NCBI RefSeq assembly: GCF_019456655.1
Contig: NZ_CP080332.1
Span: forward strand, 4,836,001-4,900,000
DNA: 64,000 nt
Direction of reading: 5' to 3'
DNA from: Mycolicibacterium diernhoferi
GTDB lineage: Bacteria; Actinomycetota; Actinomycetes; Mycobacteriales; Mycobacteriaceae
Shown here: positions 1 through 8,963 of the stretch, piece after piece
Position numbering within the stretch: the first letter of the stretch is position 1
Layout of the letters: each line of letters starts with the position of its first letter
Position numbers and translations under genes: made by a program
The notes under the pieces: model-generated
Told to the model about the DNA's origin: nothing
Database searches by the model: none
Seen by the model: only the letters and a program-made list of their open reading frames with translations

Positions 1-247
1 CGTGATCGTGCAGTTCGGTGGACTTGTCCGGCACCCAGCTGATCAGCCAGATGTCGAGTTCGTCGTCGCCGTAGAGCCGGTTGTACCAGCGCTCGTCGAC
101 CGTCAGCGGGGCCGCGGCGAGCAACCGGTCGTAGCGGCCCGAGAGCACGTCGTCGGCGCAGCGGTCGGTGGCCTGCAGCAGATCGGGCAGCCGCAGTCGG
201 GTCGGTGCGGACACGGCGGGAGGGGTTTGCAGAACGGGGGCAACCAT
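1..247 (-). CDS. Cysteine dioxygenase-like cupin protein (partial, N-terminal part)
   Basis: Reading leftwards from the ATG at 247, the frame is open to the window edge (82 residues). It ends in LDIWLISWVPDKSTELHDH, whose HDH is the first metal-binding motif of the cupin fold in type I cysteine dioxygenases. Members oxidise cysteine to cysteine sulfinate with Fe(II) and oxygen in the cytoplasm. The rest of the cupin lies outside the window, so the assignment rests on this motif and the WxxxxPxKSTxLHDH context. It diverges from the lpqV-like gene. Confidence 0.7.
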   Translation of the reverse strand, partial: MVAPVLQTPPAVSAPTRLRLPDLLQATDRCADDVLSGRYDRLLAAAPLTVDERWYNRLYGDDELDIWLISWVPDKSTELHDH

Positions 248-349
248 GATGGAACTCCAGGAAGAGAAGACGAACAGATGGGCGGGCGTCAGACAGCCCG
301 ACAACACCCCTGGTACGCCGTTCCCTCCGTCATGGCGGTCAGTCTTGCA

Positions 350-355
350 TAGATT
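350..355 (+). promoter_or_regulatory. Putative -10 element of a leaderless promoter for the lpqV-like gene
   Basis: TAGATT fits the mycobacterial TANNNT -10 hexamer and ends six bases before the ATG at 362. No Shine-Dalgarno sequence is visible, so a leaderless transcript starting at or next to the ATG is likely. This is inference from spacing only. Confidence 0.4.
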
Positions 356-361
356 GGCCCC

Positions 362-796
362 ATGCGCCGCTACCCGATCCTCGTGACCGCAGCCGCCGCC
401 GCCCTGCTGGCGGGGTGCACACCGACCACCGAGAAGCCGTCCACCGAGACCTCGACGCCGAGCCCGTCGAGCACCGAATCGCCGTCGCCGTCCCCGTCCG
501 GGACGGCAGCCCGCGGCGCCGTGCAGGTGTCTCCGGGCGGCGTCACGACGGCCGTGGACGCGCCCGCGAACGCGACCGAATCCGGCTATGGCCAGGCCTG
601 TCGTGCCGCACGGGCGTGGATCGACGGGCGTCCGGGAGAGCCCGCTGAGCTGGCCGAGGCCTACCTCAAGACGGTGCAGGAACCAGGCGCGGTCGGCCCG
701 GGCAGCTTCAACGTGGCGTGGGCAGATCTGACGCCCGGCCAGCAGGCCGGCGTCATCATGGCGGTCAACTCCGCGGCCGCCAAAGAGTGCGGATAG
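362..796 (+). CDS. lpqV: LpqV-like lipoprotein
   Basis: A 144-residue exported protein. The lipobox LLAGC puts the lipidated cysteine at residue 19. A Ser/Pro/Thr-rich linker (about residues 22-50) precedes a compact domain with the mycobacterial LpqV pattern (VSPGGVTT, then YGQACRAAR, then LTPGQQAG and a final Cys). The two cysteines of the mature domain could form a disulfide. Function is unknown; it should sit on the outer face of the inner membrane. In M. tuberculosis lpqV lies beside Rv1063c, and here a patatin of that type follows on the same strand, which supports the name. Confidence 0.75.
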   Translation: MRRYPILVTAAAAALLAGCTPTTEKPSTETSTPSPSSTESPSPSPSGTAARGAVQVSPGGVTTAVDAPANATESGYGQACRAARAWIDGRPGEPAELAEAYLKTVQEPGAVGPGSFNVAWADLTPGQQAGVIMAVNSAAAKECG

Positions 797-854
797 CGTT
801 CGGATCACGCCGAGCGGAACGGCGGCCCGCGCCGGGTTACACCACAATGGAGCC

Positions 855-1817
855 ATGCAGATTGCGCTGGCACTGGGTAGCGGAGGGGCGCGCGGCTACG
901 CGCACATCGGGGTGATCAACGAGCTCACCGAACGCGGCTATCAGATCGTCGGCGTCGCCGGATCGTCGATGGGCGCGCTCGTCGGCGGTCTGCACGCCGC
1001 CGGGCGGCTGGACGAGTTCGCGCACTGGGCCGGTTCGCTGACCCAGCGCGCGGTGCTGCGTCTGCTCGATCCGTCGCTCAGCTCGCCGGGTGTGCTGCGC
1101 GCGGGCAAGATCCTCGACGCGGTGCGCGACATCCTCGGCGATGTCGCGATCGAAGACCTGCCCATCCCGTACACCTCGGTGGCCACCGACCTGATCGCCG
1201 GGACGTCGGTGTGGCTGCAGCGCGGCGCCCTCGACGACGCCATCCGCGCGTCCATCGCGATCCCCGGCATCTTCACCCCGCATGTGCTCGACGGCCGGCT
1301 GCTGGCCGACGGCGGCATCCTCGATCCGCTGCCGATGGCGCCATTGTCGGGAGTCAAGGCCGACCTCACCGTCGCGGTCAGCCTGGCCGGTGGCGACCCG
1401 GCGGTCCGGTTGGACGAACCGCCGGCTCGGGTGACCACCGCGCGGTTGAGTCGGATGTGGCGCAGCACAACGGCTCTGCTCGACACGTCGACGGCGCAGC
1501 GGGTGATGGACACCCCGGCCGCCAGATCGGTGCTGAGCCGGTTCAGCAGCTCGCTGGAGGATGGGGCCGAGGCCGCCGAATCTCTGGCCGAGGGCGACTC
1601 CCCCGCACTCCCGCGGCTGGGCAGCTTCGAGATCATGAACCGCACCATCGACATCGCCCAGTCCGCGCTGGCGCGCCACACCCTGGCCACCTACCCGCCC
1701 GATCTGCTGATCGAGGTCCCCCGCAGCGCCTGCCGCAGCCTGGAGTACCACCGGGCCGAGGAGGTCATCGAGATCGGTCAGGAGTTGGCGGCCGCGGCGC
1801 TCGATGCCCTGGGCTGA
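855..1817 (+). CDS. Patatin-like phospholipase (Rv1063c type)
   Basis: A 320-residue serine hydrolase with the patatin fold. It begins with the oxyanion motif GSGGARG (residues 8-14), has the nucleophile elbow GSSMG with Ser38, and the catalytic Asp in LADGG (about residue 153). Ser and Asp form the patatin dyad that hydrolyses acyl esters. No signal peptide is visible, so it is probably cytoplasmic or peripheral to the membrane. It lies 58 bp behind the lpqV-like gene and converges with a second patatin on the other strand. Substrate unknown. Confidence 0.85.
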   Translation: MQIALALGSGGARGYAHIGVINELTERGYQIVGVAGSSMGALVGGLHAAGRLDEFAHWAGSLTQRAVLRLLDPSLSSPGVLRAGKILDAVRDILGDVAIEDLPIPYTSVATDLIAGTSVWLQRGALDDAIRASIAIPGIFTPHVLDGRLLADGGILDPLPMAPLSGVKADLTVAVSLAGGDPAVRLDEPPARVTTARLSRMWRSTTALLDTSTAQRVMDTPAARSVLSRFSSSLEDGAEAAESLAEGDSPALPRLGSFEIMNRTIDIAQSALARHTLATYPPDLLIEVPRSACRSLEYHRAEEVIEIGQELAAAALDALG

Positions 1818-1858
1818 CGAAACGCCGGCGTCGCCATGCCCTCACCCGCCGGTTCGGC

Positions 1859-2707
1859 TCAGCCGGTGAGGAACTCCGTGATCGCCGCGGCGACCCGGCG
1901 TCCCTGAGCCCGGCCCGCCACCGCCGACGGTTGCCGGCAGGCCGGGTCCAGCGGATTACGCCCGAACGCGGCGAGCGCGTCATCGTCGGCGAACACCGCG
2001 AACGTCCGGCCGGGAAACTCCGCGATCTCGGCGGCCGTGCCGTCTCCGAACGGGGACGGCGCGTTTTCTCCGGCCGGCACCAGCACCACCGCCGCATCGC
2101 AGTCCTGTGCGACGGCCATGTGCACCGTGCTACCCACGCCGCCGTCCATGTACCGGCGTCCGTCGATGGTCACCGGCGGCCAGGCCCCGGGCACCGCGCA
2201 GCTGGCGGCGACGGCGTCGACCACGGCGACACCGGAACGACGGGTGAAGACCACCAATTCGCCTGTGCCGGTGTCGATCGCGGTGATACGCAGATCCCGG
2301 TCGGGCCAGTCGAGCGAGGGCAACCGGTGCGCAATGACCGTGCGGCGCACCGATTCCGGCACGGTCTGGGCGGACAGCGCGATCGTGCCGATGCGCTGCA
2401 GCCGTTCTCGGGTACTGCCCGGGGCGCCGAGCGCTGTCAAGAACACCGCGGTGATGTCGTCGACGGTGACGCCGGAGTCGATCTCGTGGGATTCCTCGGC
2501 GGTCTGTCGGGCGTACAGCTCATCGAGGTCGGCGCCGCTGCCGATCTGGGCGGCGACCGCCGAGCCGGCCGAAGTGCCCAGCAGCACATCAGAATTCACC
2601 AGTTTCGAGGCGGTATCGGGCGCCGCGTCGGCGATTCCGGCCAGCACCCCGGTCTCCCAGGCGATGCCGGCCAGCCCGCCGCCGGCCAGGACCAGTGCGC
2701 GCGGCAT
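1859..2707 (-). CDS. Patatin-like phospholipase (Rv1062 type)
   Basis: A 282-residue patatin with all three signatures: oxyanion loop AGGGLAG (residues 8-14), nucleophile elbow GTSAG (Ser46) and the Asp of YMDGG (around residue 185). It lies three bases downstream of the SRPBCC gene, so the two are surely co-transcribed. It is a different subfamily from the patatin it converges with. Predicted cytoplasmic lipid hydrolase; substrate unknown. Confidence 0.85.
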   Translation of the reverse strand: MPRALVLAGGGLAGIAWETGVLAGIADAAPDTASKLVNSDVLLGTSAGSAVAAQIGSGADLDELYARQTAEESHEIDSGVTVDDITAVFLTALGAPGSTRERLQRIGTIALSAQTVPESVRRTVIAHRLPSLDWPDRDLRITAIDTGTGELVVFTRRSGVAVVDAVAASCAVPGAWPPVTIDGRRYMDGGVGSTVHMAVAQDCDAAVVLVPAGENAPSPFGDGTAAEIAEFPGRTFAVFADDDALAAFGRNPLDPACRQPSAVAGRAQGRRVAAAITEFLTG

Positions 2708-2710
2708 GCC

Positions 2711-3193
2711 TCAGCGCACCAGCAGATTCGACAGTTCCTCCAGCGACTGGCGGGCGTAGCCCTTCCACAGCCGGCCGAAGACGGGCAGCGCCGGCGCGGC
2801 CAGCGCCGAGCGGGGATGGATGGTCCACCGCCAGGTCACCTGGGTTCCGGTGCCGATCGGCGCGAACAGCCACAGCCCGTCGACATGGTCGACCAGCGGC
2901 GCCAGCGGCCCCTTCACCTGCGACAGGGTGTACCCGAAGGACCGCGGCGGGTCGTAGGAGGTCAGTTCCTCGCGCATGCTGCCCCCACCGGTGAGCAGCA
3001 CCGTGCGCGACTGCCCCACGCCGTCCCAGTCCCCGGTCTGGCCGCGGGTCGCCTTGATCGGCGGAATGGGCCCGTACCAGCGGCGGAACAGGTCCGGCAG
3101 CGGCATCGGCACCAATCCTGCGAACAGGTCGACGGGAGCCAGCGGGATCGCTCGTGATTGCTCCACCACCAGTGGTTGCGCCATGATGGCCAT
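2711..3193 (-). CDS. SRPBCC (START/Bet v1-like) family protein
   Basis: About 160 residues. The pattern of an N-terminal PLVVEQSRAI strand, a central RTVLL and SMREEL hairpin, and a C-terminal helix ending in SLEELSNLL is typical of mycobacterial polyketide-cyclase/SRPBCC proteins, which hold hydrophobic ligands in a cavity. A second in-frame ATG at 3184 would shorten it by three residues. Its start is only 18 bases from the divergent alcohol dehydrogenase start, so the two promoters must overlap. It is the first gene of a unit with the following patatin. Confidence 0.75.
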   Translation of the reverse strand: MAIMAQPLVVEQSRAIPLAPVDLFAGLVPMPLPDLFRRWYGPIPPIKATRGQTGDWDGVGQSRTVLLTGGGSMREELTSYDPPRSFGYTLSQVKGPLAPLVDHVDGLWLFAPIGTGTQVTWRWTIHPRSALAAPALPVFGRLWKGYARQSLEELSNLLVR

Positions 3194-3211
3194 ACTAGCG
3201 AGGGGAGCAAG

Positions 3212-4258
3212 ATGACCACCGGGACCATGCGCGCCCAGCGATTCTATGCGGACACCAAAACCTTTGCCGTCGAGGACGTTCCGATACCCGAGCCGGGGCC
3301 CGGCGAGGTGCTGGTGAAGGTCGCCTTCTGCGGCATCTGCCATTCCGACCTCAGTCTGATCAACGGCACCTTCCCGGCCCAGGTGCCGGTGGTCACCCAG
3401 GGCCACGAGGCCTCGGGCACCATCGCCAAGCTGGGGCCCGGTGTCAGCGGCTGGACCGAGGGCGATCGGGTGGTCGTGGCCGCCGGGCGGCCGTGCCAGG
3501 GCTGCCCGAACTGCGCCCGCGGCGATTTCGCCAACTGCCTGCGGATCCGGTTGATGGCGTTCGCCTATGACGGCGCCTGGGCGCAGTACACCGTGGCGCA
3601 GGCGTTCGGGTTGACCCGGGTGCCGGACAATGTGCCACTGGAACAGGCCGCGATCCTGGCCGATGCGGTGTCCACGCCCTACGGCGCGGTGGTCCGCACC
3701 GCCAAGGTCGGCATCGGCGAATCGGTGGGCGTGTGGGGCGTCGGCGGGATCGGGACCCACATCGTGCAGTTGGCCCGGCTCGTCGGTGCGGCGCCCATCA
3801 TCGCCGTCGACATCAAGCCGGCCGTGCTGGACCGGGCCCTGGAACTGGGCGCCGACCACGCCTTCGACGCCCGCGACCCCGCCCTGGGAGAGAGGATCAC
3901 CGCGGTCACCGGTGGACGCGGCCTCGACGTCGCCTTCGATGCGGTGGGGGTGGGCTCGACGTTCGACCAGGCGCTGGCCGGTCTGACCATGGGCGGCCGA
4001 CTGGTCGGGGTGGGCATGAGCGCCGACGCCCCCAGCATCGGGCCGACCTCGCTGTTCAACTTGACCCGCAAGCAGGTGCTGGGCCATCTGGGCTACCAGA
4101 ACGCCGATATCGCGACGCTGGCCAACCTGTTGTCGCTGGGCCGCCTCGACGTGAGCCGTTCCATCAGCGACATCGTGCCACTGGAGGACATCGCGGCCGG
4201 GATCGACAAACTCGAGCGCGCCGACGGTGATCCGATCCGAATACTGGTGCAGCCCTGA
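3212..4258 (+). CDS. Zinc-dependent alcohol dehydrogenase (MDR superfamily)
   Basis: A 348-residue medium-chain dehydrogenase. The catalytic-zinc motif CGICHSD starts at Cys40, followed by GHEASG, and the structural zinc cysteines lie in CQGCPNC and the downstream Cys. The NAD(P)-binding turn is GVGGIG. The ATG at 3212 has an AGGGGAG ribosome site 5 bp upstream. It should interconvert an alcohol and an aldehyde or ketone with NAD(P); the substrate cannot be read from sequence. Its stop codon abuts the stop of the next, convergent gene with no spacer. The lipid-enzyme neighbourhood suggests a role in fatty or steroid alcohol oxidation (inference). Confidence 0.88.
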   Translation: MTTGTMRAQRFYADTKTFAVEDVPIPEPGPGEVLVKVAFCGICHSDLSLINGTFPAQVPVVTQGHEASGTIAKLGPGVSGWTEGDRVVVAAGRPCQGCPNCARGDFANCLRIRLMAFAYDGAWAQYTVAQAFGLTRVPDNVPLEQAAILADAVSTPYGAVVRTAKVGIGESVGVWGVGGIGTHIVQLARLVGAAPIIAVDIKPAVLDRALELGADHAFDARDPALGERITAVTGGRGLDVAFDAVGVGSTFDQALAGLTMGGRLVGVGMSADAPSIGPTSLFNLTRKQVLGHLGYQNADIATLANLLSLGRLDVSRSISDIVPLEDIAAGIDKLERADGDPIRILVQP

Positions 4259-5335
4259 CTAACCGAGCCTCGGTGCGGCCTTACCTCCGAAGAACGGCAG
4301 ATCCCGGTAGGTCACCACGCCGGGCGGTGCGGCGCACACCGCGGGGATCGAGTTCACGCAGTGCGCGGCGGTCGCGACGACGCCAGGTTCGGCGGAGCCG
4401 CCGATCCAGCCGGAGCCCGGGCCGTCCTCGCCGACCTCGCCCTGGAATCCCTTGATGGAGACCGTGAAGTCGGGGTTCCCACGCACCTCCATCTCGTAGC
4501 GCTGGCCCTCAGGGCCGAAATCCCATGCCGGCTCCAGGTTCTGCTCGCCCATCAGCCAGTTCACCGTCACCCGCACCACCACCTCGTCACCGACGAGGGC
4601 CTCCCAATGGAACTTTCGCGCCGCCACCTGACCGGGTTCGATGATCCCGATCGGCGAGTCGATCGGCGCGGTGGCCACCGCAATCTCTTGACGAGCAACG
4701 ATTTTCGGGTCGGCGTTGAAGCCGAACTGGTCGACGCACATCCGTACCGCCTGGATGAAACCGCCGTCGAGCAGCTTCTGCATCGGACCGGACAGCGCCT
4801 TGTCGGGCGTGGCACCGAAGCCCATCACATGGCGCACCACGTCGGGTGCATGGTAGGTGCGCAGATCCGAGAACTCCTCGGCCCGAACGAAGGTCACCCC
4901 GGTGGACATCGCCGAGAACAGCACCGGGAACTTCTCGCTGATACCGCCGGGCGCGATGCCGGTGCCGTGCAGGGTGGCGTTACCGGCCAGCCCGGCCTCC
5001 CGCAGCGGCGCGGCCTGCTTGTCGCTGGGATACACCCAGCCGACGGGGGTGACGACGTTCTTGCCCGACCGCAGCAGCGCCGCGACCTCGTCGGGGTCGG
5101 GCATCAGCGGTGCGTAGATGACGGCGTCGGCGTCCAGCGCCAGGATGTCCTCGACGCTGGTGGTGGCGTTGACACCCAACGGCGCACCGCCGATGAGTTC
5201 CCCGACGTCGCGGCCGTGTTTGGACTCCGAATGCACCCAGCAGCCCACCAGTTCGAGGTCCGGATGCTCCAGCACCCCCTTGATCGCGGCGACGCCGACT
5301 CCGCCCGTGGCCCACTGCACGACCCGCAATGTCAT
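4259..5335 (-). CDS. Dihydrodipicolinate reductase-like NAD(P)-dependent oxidoreductase (Rv1059 type)
   Basis: A 358-residue protein with an N-terminal Rossmann fold, VVQWATGGVG (residues 4-13), as in mycobacterial proteins annotated as dihydrodipicolinate reductase-like. The C-terminal domain is unlike DapB, and the real reaction is unknown. The start at 5335 was preferred because it places the nucleotide-binding motif right at the N-terminus; a longer reading frame would run through the promoter. The KstR-type palindrome lies 22 bp upstream, so it is probably derepressed during sterol catabolism together with the divergent thiolase. Confidence 0.75.
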   Translation of the reverse strand: MTLRVVQWATGGVGVAAIKGVLEHPDLELVGCWVHSESKHGRDVGELIGGAPLGVNATTSVEDILALDADAVIYAPLMPDPDEVAALLRSGKNVVTPVGWVYPSDKQAAPLREAGLAGNATLHGTGIAPGGISEKFPVLFSAMSTGVTFVRAEEFSDLRTYHAPDVVRHVMGFGATPDKALSGPMQKLLDGGFIQAVRMCVDQFGFNADPKIVARQEIAVATAPIDSPIGIIEPGQVAARKFHWEALVGDEVVVRVTVNWLMGEQNLEPAWDFGPEGQRYEMEVRGNPDFTVSIKGFQGEVGEDGPGSGWIGGSAEPGVVATAAHCVNSIPAVCAAPPGVVTYRDLPFFGGKAAPRLG

Positions 5336-5356
5336 CAACCGCCCCTTCCACAGAAC

Positions 5357-5370
5357 TAGAACACGTTCTA
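5357..5370. promoter_or_regulatory. KstR-type operator
   Basis: TAGAACACGTTCTA is a 6+6 inverted repeat with a 2-bp centre. It matches every fixed position of the published KstR consensus TNNAACNNGTTNNA. It lies in the 181-bp divergent region between the reductase (start 5335) and thiolase (start 5517) genes, so one site could control both. KstR is the TetR-family repressor of sterol degradation in mycobacteria. The match is seen; binding is inferred. Confidence 0.75.
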
Positions 5371-5516
5371 CCACTTCGGGTGCATGGTCGGAGCACAACC
5401 GCGCAGGTGGCCCGATGGCGGGCACCTGACTTCCCGCCCAGGCCCCGCAATACGTCGGCGCGCTCGGCCCAGGGGTTATGTTGGGCCTGCACCGCAGCGC
5501 AGCGAAAGGGACAGCC

Positions 5517-6707
5517 ATGCCGAATCGGGTATTTGTCGTCGGAGTCGGGATGACGAAGTTCGAGAAGCCCGGTCGGCGTGAGGGCTGGGATTACCCGGAC
5601 ATGGCGCGTGAGTCCGGCACCAACGCGCTGGCCGACGCCGGCATCGAATACACCGAGGTGCAGCAGGGCTTTGTCGGCTATTGTTCCGGCGATTCGACCT
5701 CCGGGCAGCGCACGCTCTACGAACTCGGGATGACCGGCATCCCGATCGTCAACGTCAACAACAACTGTTCCACCGGGTCGACGGCGCTCTATCTGGCCGC
5801 CCAGTCGATCCGGGGTGGACTCGCCGACTGCGTGATCGCCCTGGGTTTCGAGAAGATGCAGCCGGGATCGCTCGGTGGTGGCGCGCAGGACCGCGAATCC
5901 CCGATGATGCGCCATATCATGGCGCTCAACGAGATCGAGGAGATGCAGTTTCCGGTGGCGCCCTGGATGTTCGGCGCCGCCGGCCGTGAGCACATGAAGA
6001 AATACGGAACCACCGCGGAGCATTTCGCCAAGATCGGCCACAAGAATCACAAGCATTCGGTGAACAACCCGTACGCGCAGTTCCAGGACGAGTACACCCT
6101 CGACGACATCCTGGCGGCCAAGATGATCTCCGACCCGCTGACCAAACTGCAGTGCTCACCGACCTCGGACGGGTCCGGCGCGGCCATCGTGGTCAGCGAG
6201 GCCTTCGTCGACTCGCACGGCCTCGCCGATCAGGCGGTCGAGATCGTGGGCCAGGCGATGACCACCGATTTCGCGTCCACGTTCGACGGAAGCGCCGCCA
6301 ACCTCATCGGCCATGAGATGAACGTCAAAGCCGCGCAGCAGGTTTACGCACAGTCCGGGCTGGGACCCGAGGACTTCCAGGTCATCGAACTGCACGACTG
6401 CTTCTCCGCCAACGAGCTGCTGCTCTACGAGGCGCTGGGCCTGTGCGGTCCGGGTGAGGCCCCGGCGTTGATCGACAACGAGGACACCACCTACGGCGGG
6501 CGCTGGGTGGTCAATCCGTCCGGCGGACTGATCTCCAAGGGTCATCCGCTCGGGGCCACCGGGCTGGCCCAGTGCGCCGAGTTGACCTGGCAGCTGCGCG
6601 GCACCGCCGACAAGCGTCAGGTCGACAACGTGAGTGCGGCACTGCAGCACAACATCGGGCTCGGCGGGGCGGCCGTGGTGACCGCGTACCAGCGCGCGCA
6701 GCGCTGA
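5517..6707 (+). CDS. Lipid-transfer protein/SCPx-type thiolase (Ltp1-like)
   Basis: A 396-residue thiolase-fold protein. The nucleophile-loop cysteine is in NNNCSTGS (about residue 84), and the C-terminal half has [10 protein letters not shown] and the active-site [14 protein letters not shown] (His in GHP). This is the SCPx/Ltp branch, in which some members act as aldolases or thiolases on sterol side-chain CoA esters. It closely resembles mycobacterial Ltp1. The start has GAAAGGG 5-11 bp upstream. The KstR-type operator in front and the FadD ligase behind support a role in lipid or sterol side-chain degradation. Confidence 0.85.
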   Translation: MPNRVFVVGVGMTKFEKPGRREGWDYPDMARESGTNALADAGIEYTEVQQGFVGYCSGDSTSGQRTLYELGMTGIPIVNVNNNCSTGSTALYLAAQSIRGGLADCVIALGFEKMQPGSLGGGAQDRESPMMRHIMALNEIEEMQFPVAPWMFGAAGREHMKKYGTTAEHFAKIGHKNHKHSVNNPYAQFQDEYTLDDILAAKMISDPLTKLQCSPTSDGSGAAIVVSEAFVDSHGLADQAVEIVGQAMTTDFASTFDGSAANLIGHEMNVKAAQQVYAQSGLGPEDFQVIELHDCFSANELLLYEALGLCGPGEAPALIDNEDTTYGGRWVVNPSGGLISKGHPLGATGLAQCAELTWQLRGTADKRQVDNVSAALQHNIGLGGAAVVTAYQRAQR

Positions 6708-6728
6708 GCCGGGTCCGCAGGCGTCCGG

Positions 6729-6854
6729 TCAGGTAGCACTGCCGCCGGCCGCGTCGTCGACCACCGTGAACAGCGATTCGCCGGGCCCGGCATCCGCCTC
6801 GGGGTCGATGTCGGGTTCCTCCTGCCCTCTGTTTCGTCGGTGCTCATGCCTCAC
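6729..6854 (-). CDS. Possible small acidic protein, doubtful
   Basis: In the 189-bp gap between the thiolase and FadD genes a 41-codon minus-strand frame from a GTG reads an acidic C-terminal half (EEPDIDPEADAG, then ESLFTVVDD). A neighbouring frame starts with a better ATG at 6847 (MSTDETEG), so the two may be one gene broken by a frameshift. No recognised domain. Listed because the acidic segment looks protein-like. Confidence 0.2.
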   Translation of the reverse strand: MRHEHRRNRGQEEPDIDPEADAGPGESLFTVVDDAAGGSAT

Positions 6855-6896
6855 GGGTTGACCGACCGACGCCGAGCCAAACGTACCGGCCGGTGA

Positions 6897-8525
6897 TCAG
6901 AGCGTGACGACCTCATAGCTGCCCTCGGCGTGCCGGGCCCGGATGGTCTTCTTGTCGTACTTGCCGACGCTGGTGCGCGGCACCTGCTCGACGAAGGTCC
7001 AGCGCTCGGGCAGCCACCAGCGAACCACCTTGTCGGCCAGGAACTCTCGCAGTTCCTCGGGGGTGTGGGCGACGCCGTCCTGCAACACCACCACCGCCAG
7101 CGGGCGCTCTTGCCACCGATCGTCGGGCACCCCGACAACGGCCGCCTCCAGCACACCCGGGTGCCCGATCAGGAGATTCTCCAGCTCCACCGAGGAGATC
7201 CACTCGCCACCCGACTTGATGACGTCCTTGGCCCGGTCGGTCAGGGTCACGAACCCGTCCGCGTCGATGCGGCCGACGTCACCGGTGCGCAGCCACCCGC
7301 TGTCGAACTTCTCCGCGTCCCGGCCCAGGTAGTAGCCGCCGGTGATCCACGGGCCGCGAACCTCCAACTCGCCCACCGCTTCTCCGTCGGCGGGCAATGG
7401 GTGTCCGGCATCGTCGACGATGCGGATCTCGACCCCGCACATCGGCCTGCCCTGCGTGGCGCGCATCTCCCAGTGCCGGCCCTCGGACACGCCAGGCAGC
7501 GGTTTGGCGACGGTGGCCACCGGCGACGTCTCGGTCATCCCCCAGGCCTGCTGGATGTAGACGCCGTGGCGCTCCTCGAAGATCTGCATCAGCGACAGCG
7601 GCACCGCCGATCCACCGCAGGCGACCAGTCGCAGGGACGAAATGTCATGACCCGGGTTCTTCTCCAGGCAGTTCATCACGTCGTTCCAGATGGTCGGCAC
7701 CGCCCCGGCCAGGGTGGGCCGCTGCGATTCGATGAGTTCGATCAGCGACGCCCCGTCCAGGAAGCGGTCCGGCATGACCAGATCAGCACCGGCCATCAGA
7801 GCGGCATAGGCGAGCCCCCACGCGTTGGCGTGGAACATCGGCACGATCGGCAGCACCACATCGCTGCTGCTGACGTCCAGCGCATTGGCGGTGCAGGTGT
7901 TCAGCGAGTGCAGGTAGGTCGAACGGTGGCTGTAGACAACACCTTTCGGGTTGCCGGTGGTGCCGCTGGTGTAGCACATCGCGGCCGCCGCGTTCTCGTC
8001 GATCTCCGGCCAGTCGAACTGGGTCGGCTGCCCGGCCAGCACGTCGCCGTAGCCCAGCACGGTGATGTCGGTGCCGCTCAGGGCGGCGGTGTCCGCGCCG
8101 CCGGTGACGATGACGGTGTGCACCGTCGTCAACAGGGGCAGTACCGGCGCCAGTAGCGGCACCAGTGAACCGTCCGCCACGATCACCTGGTCCTCGGCCT
8201 CGTTGGCGATGAAGGCGATCTGCTCGGCGGACAACCGGATGTTCAGGGTGTGCAGCACCGCGCCCATCGCCGGGGCGGCCAGGTAGACGGCCAGGTGCTC
8301 GGCGTTGTTCCACATGAAGGTGCCCACCCGCTGGTCGCCGGTGACACCCAAACCGCGCAGCCCGTGGGCCAGTTGGGCGGCCTGCTCCCCGAGCTCGGAG
8401 TAGGTGGTGCTGCGGTAGCCACCTTGTCCGGTCGCGGTGGTGACGACGCGGTCGCCGTTCACTCCGCACGCGTGCCGCAGGATCGCGGCGATGGTCAGGG
8501 GCCAGTTCTGCATGGTGGACAGCAC
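6897..8525 (-). CDS. fadD14: Fatty-acid-CoA ligase (FadD14-like)
   Basis: A 542-residue ANL-superfamily enzyme with the AMP-binding motif YTSGTTGNPKG, the WGMTE motif, the hinge TGDVGRID and KDVIKSGGEWIS, and the C-terminal catalytic Lys in TSVGKYDKK. It activates an acyl group with ATP to acyl-AMP, then to acyl-CoA, in the cytoplasm. Length matches medium-chain mycobacterial FadD proteins. The GTG at 8525 is kept since relatives often begin M-x-STMQ; an ATG at 8513 is the alternative. In M. tuberculosis fadD14 lies beside the beta-propeller gene Rv1057, as here, which supports the name. Confidence 0.78.
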   Translation of the reverse strand: MLSTMQNWPLTIAAILRHACGVNGDRVVTTATGQGGYRSTTYSELGEQAAQLAHGLRGLGVTGDQRVGTFMWNNAEHLAVYLAAPAMGAVLHTLNIRLSAEQIAFIANEAEDQVIVADGSLVPLLAPVLPLLTTVHTVIVTGGADTAALSGTDITVLGYGDVLAGQPTQFDWPEIDENAAAAMCYTSGTTGNPKGVVYSHRSTYLHSLNTCTANALDVSSSDVVLPIVPMFHANAWGLAYAALMAGADLVMPDRFLDGASLIELIESQRPTLAGAVPTIWNDVMNCLEKNPGHDISSLRLVACGGSAVPLSLMQIFEERHGVYIQQAWGMTETSPVATVAKPLPGVSEGRHWEMRATQGRPMCGVEIRIVDDAGHPLPADGEAVGELEVRGPWITGGYYLGRDAEKFDSGWLRTGDVGRIDADGFVTLTDRAKDVIKSGGEWISSVELENLLIGHPGVLEAAVVGVPDDRWQERPLAVVVLQDGVAHTPEELREFLADKVVRWWLPERWTFVEQVPRTSVGKYDKKTIRARHAEGSYEVVTL

Positions 8526-8630
8526 CCCGGCGATGTTAATGCCATCGCAGACCCGGATTGCAACGAATCGGCAACTGGCGGCGATGTATCTGGCAGAAGC
8601 ACTTTGAGCACCTCAGACAGGGGGCGCACG

Positions 8631-8936
8631 ATGCGTCCGATCATCGTCGTCGCGGGACTGCTCACCGCCGCGCTCGTGGTGTCCCCGCCGTGGGCGTGGG
8701 CCGAGCAGACCGCTGCCGAGACCATCGCCTCATGGCAGGCCCAGGGCTATACCGTCAACCTCGACCGGATCGGCAGCGCACCGTTGGATCGGTGCGTCGT
8801 CACCGGCGTCCGCAATCCCCAGCGGGTCACCCGCTGGATACGCGTCGAGGACGACGGCTGGAACGGGCACGACTCCGAACTGGTGGAGGTCGTGGTCAGC
8901 CGATCGGTGTCGGTGTCGCTCGACTGCGCCCACTGA
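8631..8936 (+). CDS. Small secreted protein of unknown function
   Basis: A 101-residue protein. Residues 1-25 form a clean signal peptide ending in AWAE. The mature part (WQAQGYTVNLDRIG, then CVVTGVRNPQ, then LDCAH) has two cysteines likely to pair; this QGY-x-V-x-LDR pattern recurs in small secreted mycobacterial proteins of unknown role. An ACAGGGGG ribosome site precedes the ATG. Divergent from the FadD gene and convergent with the beta-propeller gene. Confidence 0.75.
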   Translation: MRPIIVVAGLLTAALVVSPPWAWAEQTAAETIASWQAQGYTVNLDRIGSAPLDRCVVTGVRNPQRVTRWIRVEDDGWNGHDSELVEVVVSRSVSVSLDCAH

Positions 8937-8963
8937 CCGTTGGGGCCCTTCGAGCCGTTCGGG

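Noticed and set aside
837..1751. Long minus-strand open frame opposite the first patatin
   Set aside because: It is Arg/Gly-rich antisense sequence typical of high-GC DNA; the plus strand has the full catalytic motifs.
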